From assembly GCF_040833985.1 (NCBI RefSeq), contig NZ_CP162139.1:558001-622000 (forward strand): a DNA stretch of 64,000 nucleotides. The letters are read 5' to 3'. Numbering within the stretch: the first letter of the stretch is position 1; each line of letters opens with the position of its first letter. The stretch is from Leptospira sp. WS4.C2. GTDB lineage: Bacteria > Spirochaetota > Leptospiria > Leptospirales > Leptospiraceae. A program made the position numbers and the translations under genes. Positions 1 through 9,466 of this stretch are shown one piece after another. Under the pieces are notes generated by a model. That model did not search any database, was not told the DNA's origin, and was given only the letters and a program-made list of their open reading frames with translations.

Positions 1-1817
1 ATCCTAGAGTGTTCTAAATATCGTCCCACTATGGAGCGAACGCTGATACGATCAGAAACCCCTGGAATTCCGGGCCTTAGACAACAAATCCCACGTATAA
101 TCAGGTCAATTTTAACCCCAGCTTGTGAGGCTTCATAGAGTTTTAAAATCACATCGGGATCCACAAGCGAGTTCATTTTAAAAATCACTCGTGCTTGTTT
201 ACCGTTTTTTGCATTGTCCGTTTCTCTTTGAATGAGATGAAGAAACTCTTCTTTTAAAAAAGTGGGGGCAGCATAGATTTTAGAAAGCCTTGGCATTTTG
301 CCAGAACTTGTGATGGTATTAAAAAGAATCGCAACATCTTCTGTAATCTCAGGGTTTGCTGTAAATAGACTTATGTCAGTGTAAAACCTGGCAGTGGTAG
401 AGTTATAATTTCCTGTACCTAAGTGCACATAACGATTGAGTTTATCATCTTCTCTGCGTACAATGAGTAACATCTTACAATGGATTTTGAGACCAACCAC
501 ACCATAAACTACGTGCACACCACTATCTTCTAGTTTTTTGGCCCAACGGATGTTTCTTTCTTCGTCAAACCTTGCTTTGAGTTCCACAAGAACGGTAACT
601 TGTTTTCCATTCTCTGCAGCTTCTCCTAAAAATTGAATGATGGGTGAATCTCCCGAGGTTCTATACAAAGTCATTTTGATCGCAAGTACTTTAGGATCTT
701 GGCTTGCAATCTTTAACATATCCTCAATGGATTTAAAACTTTCGTAAGGGTGATGGAGGAGGTGATCGTTTTTACGAATTTCAGAAAAAATTGATTCACT
801 TTTTTTAGCAGCGAATCCAGATTTAGGAACGGGATAGGAATACTTTAAGTGACTTGTTTTTTCTAAACCTTGGAAAAACATCATATCGTTTAAACTAAGT
901 AAGGTGGGGATTTCCATCACTTGGTATTCTTCCAACTCTAAAAGCCCACGTAATAGTTCTTTGATATGCCCCGCACCCGAATGGACATCCAATCGAACCG
1001 CATCTCCCCACATTCTATTTTTTAATTCGTTTTTCATTGTGGTGAGAAGATCACCGATGTTTTGTTCTTCGTTGATGGAGATATCCGCATCACGAACAAT
1101 TTTAAAGGTATGAATTTGTTTTACATTCATTCCATAAAAAAGGTCACCTAAATGGAGTTTGATGATTTCTTCTAGTGGAAAGTATCTTCTGACATCGGTT
1201 TCTTTATTCGGTGGCAATTGTAAAAAACGAGGTAGAACACTTGGCACCTGAACGATGGCAAAAAGTTCTTTGGCTTTGTTTTTATCATCATCCGAATACA
1301 AAGTGATTCCGAGATTCAAAGTTCGATTCAGAATATGAGGGAACGGATGGGATGGATCAATCGCAAGAGGAGTGAGGATGGAAGAGACTTCTCGTTTGTA
1401 ATAATTTTTTACAAATTGGATATCATCACCGGCAAGTTCACTTGGGTCTTGAACCACTACGATTTTGTTTTCTTTTAATTCAATGAGGATCTCATTTAAG
1501 GATTCATATTGTCCTTTGACAAATTCTCCCACTTTGGAATAAAGTTCGGCAACGGTTTCGGAAGTCCTTTTCCCATTCAGGCTTCGTTCTTCAATTCCTG
1601 CATTTTTTAGGTTGAGGAGTCCGGCCACGCGGACCATAAAAAACTCGTCCAAATTGGATTCTGTGATACAAAGGAATTTGAGGCGTTCGAGGAGTGGGTT
1701 TTCTTTATCAAAGGACTCTTCGAGGACACGGTGGTTGAAGTCGACCCAGGAAAGTTCGCGGTCGAAGAAGATATTTTGGTTCCCCAGTTCTATTTTTTCT
1801 TTAGGGCTAGCAGTCAT
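1..1817 (-). CDS. ppk1: Polyphosphate kinase 1, N-terminal ~605 residues (cut by window edge)
   Basis: Makes inorganic polyphosphate from ATP by reversible transfer of the terminal phosphate through a phosphohistidine. The reverse-strand frame opens with ATG at 1817 and stays open to base 1. The N terminus has the PPK1 signature FFDRELSWVDFN. Further on come ESNLDEFFMVRVAG, a central KMTLYRTSGDSPI block, and LKIHCKM, whose His (about residue 446) matches the autophosphorylated His of the family. The usual length is near 700 residues, so only the C-terminal end is missing. The gene is divergent from fliD with a 91-base gap. The family call is firm. The true C terminus cannot be seen. Confidence 0.93.
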   Translation of the reverse strand, partial: MTASPKEKIELGNQNIFFDRELSWVDFNHRVLEESFDKENPLLERLKFLCITESNLDEFFMVRVAGLLNLKNAGIEERSLNGKRTSETVAELYSKVGEFVKGQYESLNEILIELKENKIVVVQDPSELAGDDIQFVKNYYKREVSSILTPLAIDPSHPFPHILNRTLNLGITLYSDDDKNKAKELFAIVQVPSVLPRFLQLPPNKETDVRRYFPLEEIIKLHLGDLFYGMNVKQIHTFKIVRDADISINEEQNIGDLLTTMKNELKNRMWGDAVRLDVHSGAGHIKELLRGLLELEEYQVMEIPTLLSLNDMMFFQGLEKTSHLKYSYPVPKSGFAAKKSESIFSEIRKNDHLLHHPYESFKSIEDMLKIASQDPKVLAIKMTLYRTSGDSPIIQFLGEAAENGKQVTVLVELKARFDEERNIRWAKKLEDSGVHVVYGVVGLKIHCKMLLIVRREDDKLNRYVHLGTGNYNSTTARFYTDISLFTANPEITEDVAILFNTITSSGKMPRLSKIYAAPTFLKEEFLHLIQRETDNAKNGKQARVIFKMNSLVDPDVILKLYEASQAGVKIDLIIRGICCLRPGIPGVSDRISVRSIVGRYLEHSR

Positions 1818-1908
1818 AATTCTAGGATTTGGGAAGGAAAAAATTCTGTAAATTCCTAATCCTTTTGTAGAATTCGACGACATTAGATTCAGAGGAATTT
1901 GAAACGAT

Positions 1909-3831
1909 ATGCCAGCATACACCATGCCGGGTTTGATGACCGGGCAAAATACAAACGATATCGTTAAAAAACTGGTCGAACTCGAACGTAGACCCATCAG
2001 GCGATGGGAAACGGAAAACGAGTATGCCAAAGCACAAATGCAAATTTGGGGTGAGGTAAAAAACCTGACCACAAACCTCCAAACCAAAACCCGAGCCCTT
2101 GTTTCCTTTACCGCTCCTTTTGCAACCAAATCAGTCTCTTCTTCGGAAGAAGGGGTGATTACCGGAGAAGCCTCTCGTGCTGCTAAGTCTGGAAACCGAG
2201 CTCTAGAAATCACCGAAATGGCAAGCAAACATCAGTTATCTGGTGTTGCCATTGATACAGACATCCGTTTGCCAGAAGGTAGTTTTACGATCTATTCTGG
2301 AAAGTCCAAAGAAACGGTTACTTTCCCTGGTGGGGGACTACCTGAGCTCACTCAAGCCATCAAAAATATGGCCGGGGGACTTGCCGAAACTTCTCTCATT
2401 AAAATTGATAAAGACTCTTCTATTCTCACTGTCACATCCGTAAAGACCGGTAAAAAAAATGAACTCCAGTTTTCTGATCCTAATGGAATATTGAAACTGG
2501 CGGGTCTTGTTGGGGAAAACAAGGCAGGTCTTGAAAATACAAATCAATTATTATCTTTAGATTTACTCAACTCCAAGGTATGGGAACCGACAAAGTTTAA
2601 AAAATCGGAAACAGAAACGGAGAAGTTGCTCCAAACCGAAGAAGGAATTTCAATCAAAGCAGACACTGCGTTTGCAGTCCCAATTGCTGTGACGGAAATC
2701 AAAGAAAGAGCTTTTGTAGAAATTGAAATCGTTGGGGAAGCTCCTGCGGTGATGGAGCTCGGGATTGGTTTTGAAAAAGAGGGCAGTGTTCGTAACAAAT
2801 TCCTCCCCATTTCCAAAACAGAATCCAAATATATTTTCCCTGCGGGTGATTATGCAGCGGACAAAAATCTAACAACAATTATTTTATCAAATGCTGCGAC
2901 TACCCCTGTTCTTATCAAATCGGTCACTCTTGTCACACCCCCCGCTCCGGGAACTGCAGAACCAGTTAAGGTTTTACAAGAAGGGAAAGATCTTAAAATC
3001 AAAATTGATGGAGTGGAAATCACTCGTGAAACAAACGATGCGATTGCGGATGTTTTGGAAGGGATTTCTTTTAATGTTCACAAAGTCACAGAAAAACCAG
3101 TGACTTTAAAGATCCATGTGGATCATGCTAAGGGTTCTGCTCTTATCAAAGAATGGGTGGATGCGTATAATGAACTGATGAAGTTTTCAAAGGAAGTGAT
3201 ATCCGTTGAAAAAAATGCAAGAATCTCTGATAAAAAAGAAAGTGATGATTCCAAAGCCGCAGATATCTCCAAGGATTTTTGGGATAACAAATCCAAATCA
3301 GGAATCCTTGCTGGTGAAAATTCGATCCAGAGACTCATCGCTTCTTTAAAAACTACAGCTAACTCTTACTATCCGGCTCCGAAAGACAATGGATTTAAAG
3401 TTCTCACAGATATTGGAATTTCCACTGGGGCTGTAGGATCCAACTGGGAAAAAATCCAAGATGGACTTTTACAAATCGACCAAGAAAGACTTGTTTCCGT
3501 CCTTTCTGAAAACCCAGATGGGGTTCGTGATTTATTTGCCTCTGACCCGAATAACGATGCGAAGATGGAAGAAGGGGTTGGAATTCGATTATTAGAAATC
3601 CTAAGACCTTACAATCAATATGCTTCTGGAATTGTCACAAGCAAAGTAAAACTTTTAGAAGAAAGTGTTGCAGGAAACAATAAAAAAATTAAAGAACATG
3701 AGTCTCATCTCATTAGTTTTGAAGCCAAACTGAAACAACGGTTTCTCTACATGGAACAAGGTGTAGGGAAAAACAAATCAGTGGGTAATTATTTGCAGAA
3801 TAATATGTTTAGAGGTAACGGTGGGGAATGA
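1909..3831 (+). CDS. fliD: Flagellar hook-associated protein 2 (filament cap) FliD
   Basis: Caps the growing flagellar filament and helps flagellin fold at the tip; in spirochaetes the filament lies in the periplasm. The 640-residue protein starts MPAYTMPGLMTGQNT, then NDIVKKLVELERRPI and a helical region, the FliD N-terminal domain (about 1-105). A variable middle (about 110-400) includes IKIDGVEITRETNDAIADV. The C-terminal FliD domain (about 405-625) has VDAYNELMKF, GILAGENSIQRL and LTDIGIST. The start is preceded by AGAGGAA. The next gene overlaps by ATGA, so the two are probably co-translated. Length fits the family. Confidence 0.92.
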   Translation: MPAYTMPGLMTGQNTNDIVKKLVELERRPIRRWETENEYAKAQMQIWGEVKNLTTNLQTKTRALVSFTAPFATKSVSSSEEGVITGEASRAAKSGNRALEITEMASKHQLSGVAIDTDIRLPEGSFTIYSGKSKETVTFPGGGLPELTQAIKNMAGGLAETSLIKIDKDSSILTVTSVKTGKKNELQFSDPNGILKLAGLVGENKAGLENTNQLLSLDLLNSKVWEPTKFKKSETETEKLLQTEEGISIKADTAFAVPIAVTEIKERAFVEIEIVGEAPAVMELGIGFEKEGSVRNKFLPISKTESKYIFPAGDYAADKNLTTIILSNAATTPVLIKSVTLVTPPAPGTAEPVKVLQEGKDLKIKIDGVEITRETNDAIADVLEGISFNVHKVTEKPVTLKIHVDHAKGSALIKEWVDAYNELMKFSKEVISVEKNARISDKKESDDSKAADISKDFWDNKSKSGILAGENSIQRLIASLKTTANSYYPAPKDNGFKVLTDIGISTGAVGSNWEKIQDGLLQIDQERLVSVLSENPDGVRDLFASDPNNDAKMEEGVGIRLLEILRPYNQYASGIVTSKVKLLEESVAGNNKKIKEHESHLISFEAKLKQRFLYMEQGVGKNKSVGNYLQNNMFRGNGGE

Positions 3832-4790
3832 TGAATATTTATATCAACGAACAACAATTAGATACTAAACTCGATGGCGAAACAAACCTCGGCCAAGTAT
3901 TGGATGAAATTCAGAAATGGATTGAATCCAATGGAAAGTATCTTCGTCATTTCACGGTCAATGGTAAAGAACTGAACCGTTCTGATCTAAATGCTGTGGG
4001 TGTAGACGAAACAGAACGTTTGGATTTATTTGTGGGTGAAGAATTAGATGTCATTGAAGATAGCCTTTGGGAAGTCGATAACTACGTAGACAAAGTGGGA
4101 ACCACTCTTGTCGGTCGTGATTCTTTGACGGAAAAAGAAACCGAAGATTTAAAAGAAGGAATCCCTTGGATCATTTCCATGATCCAAACTACCACTAAAA
4201 TTCTAAATTTAAACCTAACCCTCATCCAACCTATGGGGAAAGGAAAAAACGTCGAAGAAATTTTAGAGTCCTTACAAAATGGATCGGAAGTTTTAGATTC
4301 CACTAAAGCCATTGAAACCTTTTTAGAAGACCTTCGTGATGTAAAACTTTTCCTTTTGGATCTTAGCACTCGCCTTGCTGTGATGCGTATGGACGAAAGT
4401 GAATTGATTGAAATCATTTCTCGTTTTGTGGATGATAAAGAAAAAGTGATCAAAGACTTTATGGCAGTGAATGAAAACTTCCAATCAGGAAAAGATCATT
4501 TGGCGTCTGAGATTTTGAATGATGCTGTGGGACGGCTAACAGGGCTTATGTCGGCGCTTGTATCAGTGCAAACTCGCCATTCAGAATTGGATTGGCAGTC
4601 GCTTTCGATTGATGAGAAAAAGTTATCAGAAGTGATCACCAGATTGAATGAAACACTCTCTAACATCGCATCTGCGATGGAAAAAAATGATATTGTGTAT
4701 GCGGGTGATATTTTGGAATACGAACTTCCAGAACTTTTAGAGGCGTTCATTCCATTCCTTTCTCTTGTACTCGAAAGAGTTTCTGTTTAA
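3828..4790 (+). CDS. Unknown protein translationally coupled to fliD
   Basis: I do not recognise a named family. The 320-residue product has no signal peptide or membrane segment. The N-terminal ~75 residues look like a small alpha/beta domain (MNIYINEQQLDTKLDGE, then HFTVNGKELNRSDLN). The rest is acidic and mostly helical, with many Glu/Leu heptad-like stretches. Its start overlaps the fliD stop (ATGATG at 3828), so it is almost certainly expressed with the filament cap. A cytoplasmic role near flagellar export or assembly, for example as a chaperone for FliD, is an inference from position only. It ends tail-to-tail with a small membrane protein gene. Confidence 0.8.
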   Translation: MMNIYINEQQLDTKLDGETNLGQVLDEIQKWIESNGKYLRHFTVNGKELNRSDLNAVGVDETERLDLFVGEELDVIEDSLWEVDNYVDKVGTTLVGRDSLTEKETEDLKEGIPWIISMIQTTTKILNLNLTLIQPMGKGKNVEEILESLQNGSEVLDSTKAIETFLEDLRDVKLFLLDLSTRLAVMRMDESELIEIISRFVDDKEKVIKDFMAVNENFQSGKDHLASEILNDAVGRLTGLMSALVSVQTRHSELDWQSLSIDEKKLSEVITRLNETLSNIASAMEKNDIVYAGDILEYELPELLEAFIPFLSLVLERVSV

Positions 4791-5002
4791 GGATTTGGTT
4801 CTTTGGGGAATCGGGCAAAAATCCGGTTCCCAATTCCAAACAAAATCCCCACAAAAAAAACAACCCCTCCCCAAATTAGATTCAGGTTCCACCCAAGTGA
4901 CTTTGTATACATAGGATCGGACCAAGTCCAGACTCCATAGGATGCGAGGATCAGTCCAAGGGTCAAAAACAAAGCGGCCAAAATGGAAGATAGGGAAATC
5001 AT
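4787..5002 (-). CDS. Small two-span membrane protein, unknown function
   Basis: A 71-residue protein with two clear hydrophobic helices (about residues 5-25 and 38-60) separated by a short loop containing WSDPMYTKSLGW, and a basic, proline-rich tail. It overlaps the last four bases of the convergent gene downstream of fliD. A longer overlapping frame from 5042 is out of register and less plausible. No family is recognised. The composition is convincingly that of an integral membrane protein, but nothing points to a function. Confidence 0.6.
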   Translation of the reverse strand: MISLSSILAALFLTLGLILASYGVWTWSDPMYTKSLGWNLNLIWGGVVFFVGILFGIGNRIFARFPKEPNP

Positions 5003-5096
5003 ACCGATAGTTTATCCGAAGTTTCTCACCCTTACAAGCCAATATTAAAGAACCAAACCGTTGACAGGATGTTCGTCTGTGGTTTTCTTTTCTGAT

Positions 5097-5852
5097 ATGG
5101 CTTTGTTTTTGGATTTGGACAATACCCTTTTACCATCGAAAAAGGCATATGAGTTTGCCATAACCGAATGTGCTAAGGATTGGAAGGATCGCAAGTTAGG
5201 TGGTGATTTTCTTACCTTGTACGAATCCGCGAGAAAAAAAGTAAAAAACCAACTGATAGGCCATAGTTCAAATCGGTTGCGACTTTTGTGTTTTAAATTG
5301 ATGTTGGAGGAATCCGTATCCTCTGGATTCCAAACCAAAGACATCGTTGATGTTTTGTGGATGGAAGAAAGATACCATTTTCATTTCCTTTCTTATTTAA
5401 AAAATGAATCTAAGAAAGAAACCTACCAAACAAAGTTATTTCCCAAACTATTGGCTTTATCAAATCAGTTTCCTGTTTTTTTAACTACCAACGAAACCTT
5501 ACGTACGCAATTATTAAAAGTATCTTCCTTTTTGCCAGATCACTTTCGTTTTACTCTCATCACATCGGAAGAGGTGGGTCATGAAAAACCCACAACGGAA
5601 TTCTTTTCTTATGTTTTGGAACGTTCGAAAGAAAATCCAGAGGATTGTATTCTACTTGGGGACAATTGGGATGATGATGTTCTCGGTGCGAATCGTCATG
5701 GAATTGCCAGCATTCATATTCCTGAAATGTGGGATGAAGGTAGTGAGGTGAAGGAATATCCTTTTGAATCTTCGGCACCCGTTTGGAAGGCACCGAATAC
5801 GATTACAGCTCTTAACTTTGCCGAGTTATGGCTTCTTAAGAGTCAGAAATAA
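5097..5852 (+). CDS. HAD-superfamily hydrolase (phosphatase-like)
   Basis: A likely cytoplasmic phosphatase with the HAD fold; substrate unknown. Motif I is DLDNTLLPS with the nucleophile and acid/base Asp pair right at the N terminus. Motif II is the Thr in VFLTTNETL, motif III the Lys in GHEKPTTEFF, and motif IV GDNWDDDVLGA. A helical cap of about 80 residues sits between motifs I and II, as in HAD subfamily I. I chose the ATG at 5097 (MALFLDLDNT) over a TTG at 5061 because it puts motif I at the usual distance from the start. It converges on the methyltransferase gene with a 27-base overlap. Confidence 0.82.
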   Translation: MALFLDLDNTLLPSKKAYEFAITECAKDWKDRKLGGDFLTLYESARKKVKNQLIGHSSNRLRLLCFKLMLEESVSSGFQTKDIVDVLWMEERYHFHFLSYLKNESKKETYQTKLFPKLLALSNQFPVFLTTNETLRTQLLKVSSFLPDHFRFTLITSEEVGHEKPTTEFFSYVLERSKENPEDCILLGDNWDDDVLGANRHGIASIHIPEMWDEGSEVKEYPFESSAPVWKAPNTITALNFAELWLLKSQK

Positions 5853-6677
5853 AGTATTATTCCAGTTAATGGTTCCAAAACTGAGTGCAAAGATAAATTT
5901 GGTAAGATAATAATAACCTAACTTAAAATAAACGGCAAGTTTACTTTTGCTACCCGATACAGAAAGGATGGGCATAAGCACTTTGTACTTCGGATTTGTA
6001 AATCCACATTGTTTTCCAAGTTCCGCAAGCGTTTTCATTTTGTAATTGTTCACGTGGTCTTTGGCTTCCAGATAATGAACCCCTTCCTGCATCCCTTTGA
6101 GTTTTACCTTCACATTGGCTTTGGTTAGTTGGATGGGAAAGTTAGGAGTTTGTAAAAAAAGAACCCCACCGGGTTTCAAAAGTCCATGAAGATAAGTGAG
6201 TAAGGAATGGGGTTTCGGAATGTGTTCGATCACGTCCCATAAAGTGATGATATCAAAACTTTCTTTGGGAAGTTTTGAGTCTTGCACAAGGCCTGCATGT
6301 ACAGTTTTCATTCCATTTTGTTCGTTTGCAAATTTGACAGCTTGTTTGGAAATTTCATAACCTACAGCAGACCAACCTGGTTTTTTGGTGAGCACTGCTT
6401 TCACAAAAAATCCAAGCCCACATCCTACATCGAGTAGGTTCCCCTCGTCTTTTTTTAAATAAGTAGAAATAAAATCGGAATACACGGCTCGGTGAGCATC
6501 ATCCCACCATTTTAAATCATAAGTCTGTTCTGCCCCGTCCCAATAACCTTCGTAATGTTCTTCTTGTTCATAAGAAGAATACACATGACCACAGTTTTTA
6601 CATTCTAAAATGGGGGTTCCATTTTCATTGAATACGGTTTTTGACTCGGAAGATTGGCAAAGGATACAAGATTTCAT
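5826..6677 (-). CDS. Class I SAM-dependent methyltransferase with N-terminal zinc ribbon
   Basis: Transfers a methyl group from S-adenosylmethionine to an unidentified acceptor. Residues 1-30 hold two Cys pairs (CILC and CKNC) typical of the small zinc domain in front of many sugar or small-molecule methyltransferases. The SAM site follows as LLDVGCGLGFF, then an acidic strand end (GYEISKQAV) and the post-motif FDIITLWDVIEHIPKP, with GLLKPGGVLFLQTPN closing the core. The C terminus is hydrophobic (about 250-275). It converges with the HAD hydrolase gene. The fold is certain, the substrate unknown. Confidence 0.83.
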   Translation of the reverse strand: MKSCILCQSSESKTVFNENGTPILECKNCGHVYSSYEQEEHYEGYWDGAEQTYDLKWWDDAHRAVYSDFISTYLKKDEGNLLDVGCGLGFFVKAVLTKKPGWSAVGYEISKQAVKFANEQNGMKTVHAGLVQDSKLPKESFDIITLWDVIEHIPKPHSLLTYLHGLLKPGGVLFLQTPNFPIQLTKANVKVKLKGMQEGVHYLEAKDHVNNYKMKTLAELGKQCGFTNPKYKVLMPILSVSGSKSKLAVYFKLGYYYLTKFIFALSFGTINWNNTLFLTLKKP

Positions 6678-6787
6678 GGTCTATCGGTCAGTCTAAATGA
6701 TGAGAACAAGGGTCAAACCAAAAACCTTGATCCGACTTGCCAACATCCATAGCAAAAAAAACATGGGGTGAGATAAGAGAGGAACCG

Positions 6788-7630
6788 ATGAAAATTAACT
6801 TCACCAAAATGGAAGGAATTGGAAATGACTACGTGTATATCGATGCCACAAAAAACGATATTCGCTTGAGTCCCGAACAAATCCAAAAACTATCCGACCG
6901 TAATTTTGGAATCGGTAGTGATGGGGTGATTTTTATCCGTAACTCAGAAACGGGTGAGTTCCAAATGGACATGTATAACTCGGATGGAAGTTCCTCTGAG
7001 ATGTGTGGGAATGGCGTTCGTTGTGTCGGAAAGTTTGTTTTTGATCATGGCCTTACCAAAAACCAAAAACCTACCATAGAAACTGGGAAAGGTGTCCTCA
7101 CCCTCGATTTAAAAACTGGCACCACGGGCAAAGTAGAAATGGTCACCGTGGATATGGGAGAACCCATCCTAAAACCATCTCTCGTTCCTATCGTCTGGCC
7201 AGGTGATGAAGCAGTCATCAACCAAGTGATCGAAGTCCAAGGTAAACAATATCATTTTACGGCTGTTAGTATGGGAAATCCACATTGTGTGATTTATGTG
7301 GATGATGCCGATGCCTTTCCCGTCAGAGAAATTGGCCCACTCATTGAAAATCATCCTCTGTTTCCTAAAAGGGTGAATGTGGAATTTGTGTCCGTCAGAG
7401 GAAAAGACCATCTCTACCAAAGGACTTGGGAGAGAGGAGCCGGAGAGACCTTAGCTTGCGGTACAGGGGCTTGTGCAGTGACTGTGGCTTCTATCTTAAA
7501 TGGAAAGACAGGGCGGTCTGTGCAGATTGATCTACGCGGCGGAACTCTAAATATTGAATGGAAAGAAAATGGATCTGTGATGATGACAGGGCCCGCAAAA
7601 GAAGTATTTTCTGGAGAAGTGGAAGTTTAA
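6788..7630 (+). CDS. dapF: Diaminopimelate epimerase
   Basis: Interconverts LL- and meso-diaminopimelate for lysine and peptidoglycan synthesis. The two catalytic Cys are visible: C73 in MCGNGVRC and C224 in [10 protein letters not shown]. The N terminus [13 protein letters not shown] and NFGIGSDGV are standard. I chose the ATG at 6788, behind AGAGGAACC, because homologues begin M-x-F-x-K-M-x-G-x-GND. An upstream in-frame start at 6737 would add 17 residues with no family match. The 281-residue length is normal. Confidence 0.95.
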   Translation: MKINFTKMEGIGNDYVYIDATKNDIRLSPEQIQKLSDRNFGIGSDGVIFIRNSETGEFQMDMYNSDGSSSEMCGNGVRCVGKFVFDHGLTKNQKPTIETGKGVLTLDLKTGTTGKVEMVTVDMGEPILKPSLVPIVWPGDEAVINQVIEVQGKQYHFTAVSMGNPHCVIYVDDADAFPVREIGPLIENHPLFPKRVNVEFVSVRGKDHLYQRTWERGAGETLACGTGACAVTVASILNGKTGRSVQIDLRGGTLNIEWKENGSVMMTGPAKEVFSGEVEV

Positions 7631-7643
7631 TTCTTTTGTAAGA

Positions 7644-7675
7644 TTGTCCGTACTCCTTAAGCGAGTTACGGACAA
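7644..7675. terminator. Hairpin between convergent dapF and acyltransferase genes
   Basis: A 9-bp perfect stem TTGTCCGTA / TACGGACAA (7644-7652 with 7667-7675) is extended inward by CTC/GAG with one bulge. It lies between the stop codons of two convergent genes, where a bidirectional terminator is expected. There is no strong T-run on either side, so termination is inferred from position and stem quality. Confidence 0.5.
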
Positions 7676-7691
7676 GTCGAATGACCATAAA

Positions 7692-8414
7692 TTATTTCTT
7701 TAAATAATCTACCTTTTGTAATTCACCCATTCTACGTTTGGTTTCATTCGAAACTTCCACCATACCCTTGTCAAGCGGTAGGTGGGCATAGTTCTCATAT
7801 TTAATCACTTCACCAAACACAACGTTGATTTTTTTATAAACCACCCGGCGTTTGATATCGCAAACTTCTTTTGGCATACCCATAAAGGCACGAACCAGCG
7901 GAGGGATGGGATAATCTGTGACTGTTTCTTCATCAGGGATGATGACTGTAGGTAAGATATCGACTTTGTTGCGAAGGCTAAAGGCAGCAAACCCAGAATG
8001 GAAGTTGGCAAGAGGGGCAGAAAAATCGTTTTGCACCATATAGTCATGGCCTTCTGGAAAGATTCCAAGTACATCCCCATTTTTAAAGACCTGCTGTACC
8101 TTTTTGATACTGGCCATAGAGATATTTCCGTCAATTGCCATGGGAATGGTTCCCGTCTTTTCGACTAAGTCTTTGAAAAGAGGAATGCGAGTTGTGTACT
8201 CTGCAGCAATCCAAGAAATAAACCTGGGAAAAACCGAACCAATGACAAAGGGATCCATATCACTTCTATGGTTGCAAGTGAGGATGAGTTTGCCGTTCGG
8301 TACAATGTTATGGTAACCGTAGACATTTGTGGTTACAGCCAAATTAAAGAACGGAGTGACAAACTTTTTGATGTTCTCAACATTCTTTTTGACTTGGTCT
8401 ACGGTGTTTTCCAT
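7692..8414 (-). CDS. 1-acyl-glycerol-3-phosphate acyltransferase-like (PlsC family)
   Basis: Membrane-associated acyltransferase of phospholipid synthesis or remodelling. Motif I is NHRSDMDPF (the H-x4-D catalytic pair), motif III is FPEGHD, and motif IV has the proline-rich LPTVIIPDEE region. The glycerol-phosphate motif ends in HD rather than the common RS, so acyl acceptor preference may differ. At 240 residues it is close to family length. The upstream gene on the same strand ends one base before its start region, so the two are probably co-transcribed. Confidence 0.82.
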   Translation of the reverse strand: MENTVDQVKKNVENIKKFVTPFFNLAVTTNVYGYHNIVPNGKLILTCNHRSDMDPFVIGSVFPRFISWIAAEYTTRIPLFKDLVEKTGTIPMAIDGNISMASIKKVQQVFKNGDVLGIFPEGHDYMVQNDFSAPLANFHSGFAAFSLRNKVDILPTVIIPDEETVTDYPIPPLVRAFMGMPKEVCDIKRRVVYKKINVVFGEVIKYENYAHLPLDKGMVEVSNETKRRMGELQKVDYLKK

Positions 8415-8415
8415 A

Positions 8416-8856
8416 TCATTCTCCTAAGATCTTTTGCCACCAGGACTTAGCAGAGGGATCCGAGTTTGGATTTCTCGGTTCTTGGCCCACTCCACTGCCA
8501 CCATTGGACTCTCTTGGATCATTGGTCAGTGGGTTCTCTCTACGTTTTTTTCCTAGGTGAGGGCTTGGAACGGTTCTTTTAATCTCTTCCAACTCTTTTT
8601 GAGCGGCTGCATTGGATTTTAAAAATGCACGGATTTCATCCCATTGGGGATCAAAATCGTTTCCGTACATGGCATAATTCATAAGATCAATACGATCAAA
8701 ATCGGGCATGTTCAAGATTGAAAGTGATGCCCCGACAAATTCAATCCAATTTTTATTCGAGCACTCCAGAATGGGGGAGGGCCGTTCCGAAAATAATAAA
8801 GTGAGAGATAGAATCGAGTCCAAGAGACATAAGATCAAAAAAACGAACCAGAACAC
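8416..8856 (-). CDS. Unknown protein with N-terminal membrane segment
   Basis: A 146-residue product directly upstream of the acyltransferase gene. The first 22 residues (MFWFVFLILCLLDSILSL) form a hydrophobic helix. The middle is polar and aromatic (MNYAMYGNDFDPQWDEI), and the C-terminal third is disordered, rich in Pro, Asn, Gly and Ser. GAGG sits about six bases before the ATG at 8856, which favours this start. A later ATG at 8709 lacks a ribosome site and would remove the membrane helix. No family recognised. It may be a small membrane partner of the acyltransferase, an inference from the operon only. Confidence 0.6.
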   Translation of the reverse strand: MFWFVFLILCLLDSILSLTLLFSERPSPILECSNKNWIEFVGASLSILNMPDFDRIDLMNYAMYGNDFDPQWDEIRAFLKSNAAAQKELEEIKRTVPSPHLGKKRRENPLTNDPRESNGGSGVGQEPRNPNSDPSAKSWWQKILGE

Positions 8857-8970
8857 ATCCCTTTTGCCTCAGAATGTTGTACCCTTTCCCGTACTCCCGA
8901 ATAAGGAGAAAATTTTCCATCTTTGTGAAGATTTGTTTTGCGAGCCGGGTGACGAAAGGGAAGCATAGAA

Positions 8971-9456
8971 ATGATGCCAAAAAGACTCATCCTATTAGTT
9001 ATCTTTTTCCTTTTGTTTCAGAACTCCATGTGTTTGAAACTTTGGACCGTATCTTCCAAATACCGAACTACCGAAGATTCCCGAGACCACAAAACCTATC
9101 AGAAAACTAGAAGTTATCTAAAGGCCAAACAGTGGCTGGAATACAAATTAGATCCAGAGTTATCTAAGATTGAATTTGAGAACCAAGAAACTGGAGAAAT
9201 CAGAGGGATTGGCCTCATTAAATGTTACGTTCCTTATGGGATTGGGGAAGTGGATGCCAACGAACATGAATTTGAATACATTGTAAACGTTCGTGATGGC
9301 CATGCAGAGATGCAAATTAACAAAATCTTTTCCTTCATTCGGGATCCAAATGACATCATTTTGAACTATGGACCTAAAAATGAAAAGGTAGCCAAGATCA
9401 CCATAAGGTCTTGTTTCAGGCCGCTTATGGATGATTTTTTTGAGTTTATAAAATAG
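8971..9456 (+). CDS. Exported protein of unknown function
   Basis: A 161-residue protein with a basic start and hydrophobic signal segment (residues 5-18), ending FQNSMC. The Cys might be lipidated, but the residues before it are a poor lipobox, so plain export is as likely. The mature part is mixed alpha/beta with EIRGIGLIKCYVP and a long amphipathic strand region. It has the general look of DUF4468-type proteins, but I cannot confirm this by eye. It is divergent from the reverse operon starting at 8856 and ends close to a convergent lipoprotein gene. Confidence 0.65.
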   Translation: MMPKRLILLVIFFLLFQNSMCLKLWTVSSKYRTTEDSRDHKTYQKTRSYLKAKQWLEYKLDPELSKIEFENQETGEIRGIGLIKCYVPYGIGEVDANEHEFEYIVNVRDGHAEMQINKIFSFIRDPNDIILNYGPKNEKVAKITIRSCFRPLMDDFFEFIK

Positions 9457-9466
9457 AAAAAACGGA

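Noticed and set aside
4816..4850. Hairpin-like GGGAATCGGG...CCGGTTCCC as a terminator for the gene after fliD
   Set aside because: It contains G-T pairs and overlaps the coding end of the small membrane protein; no T-run follows.
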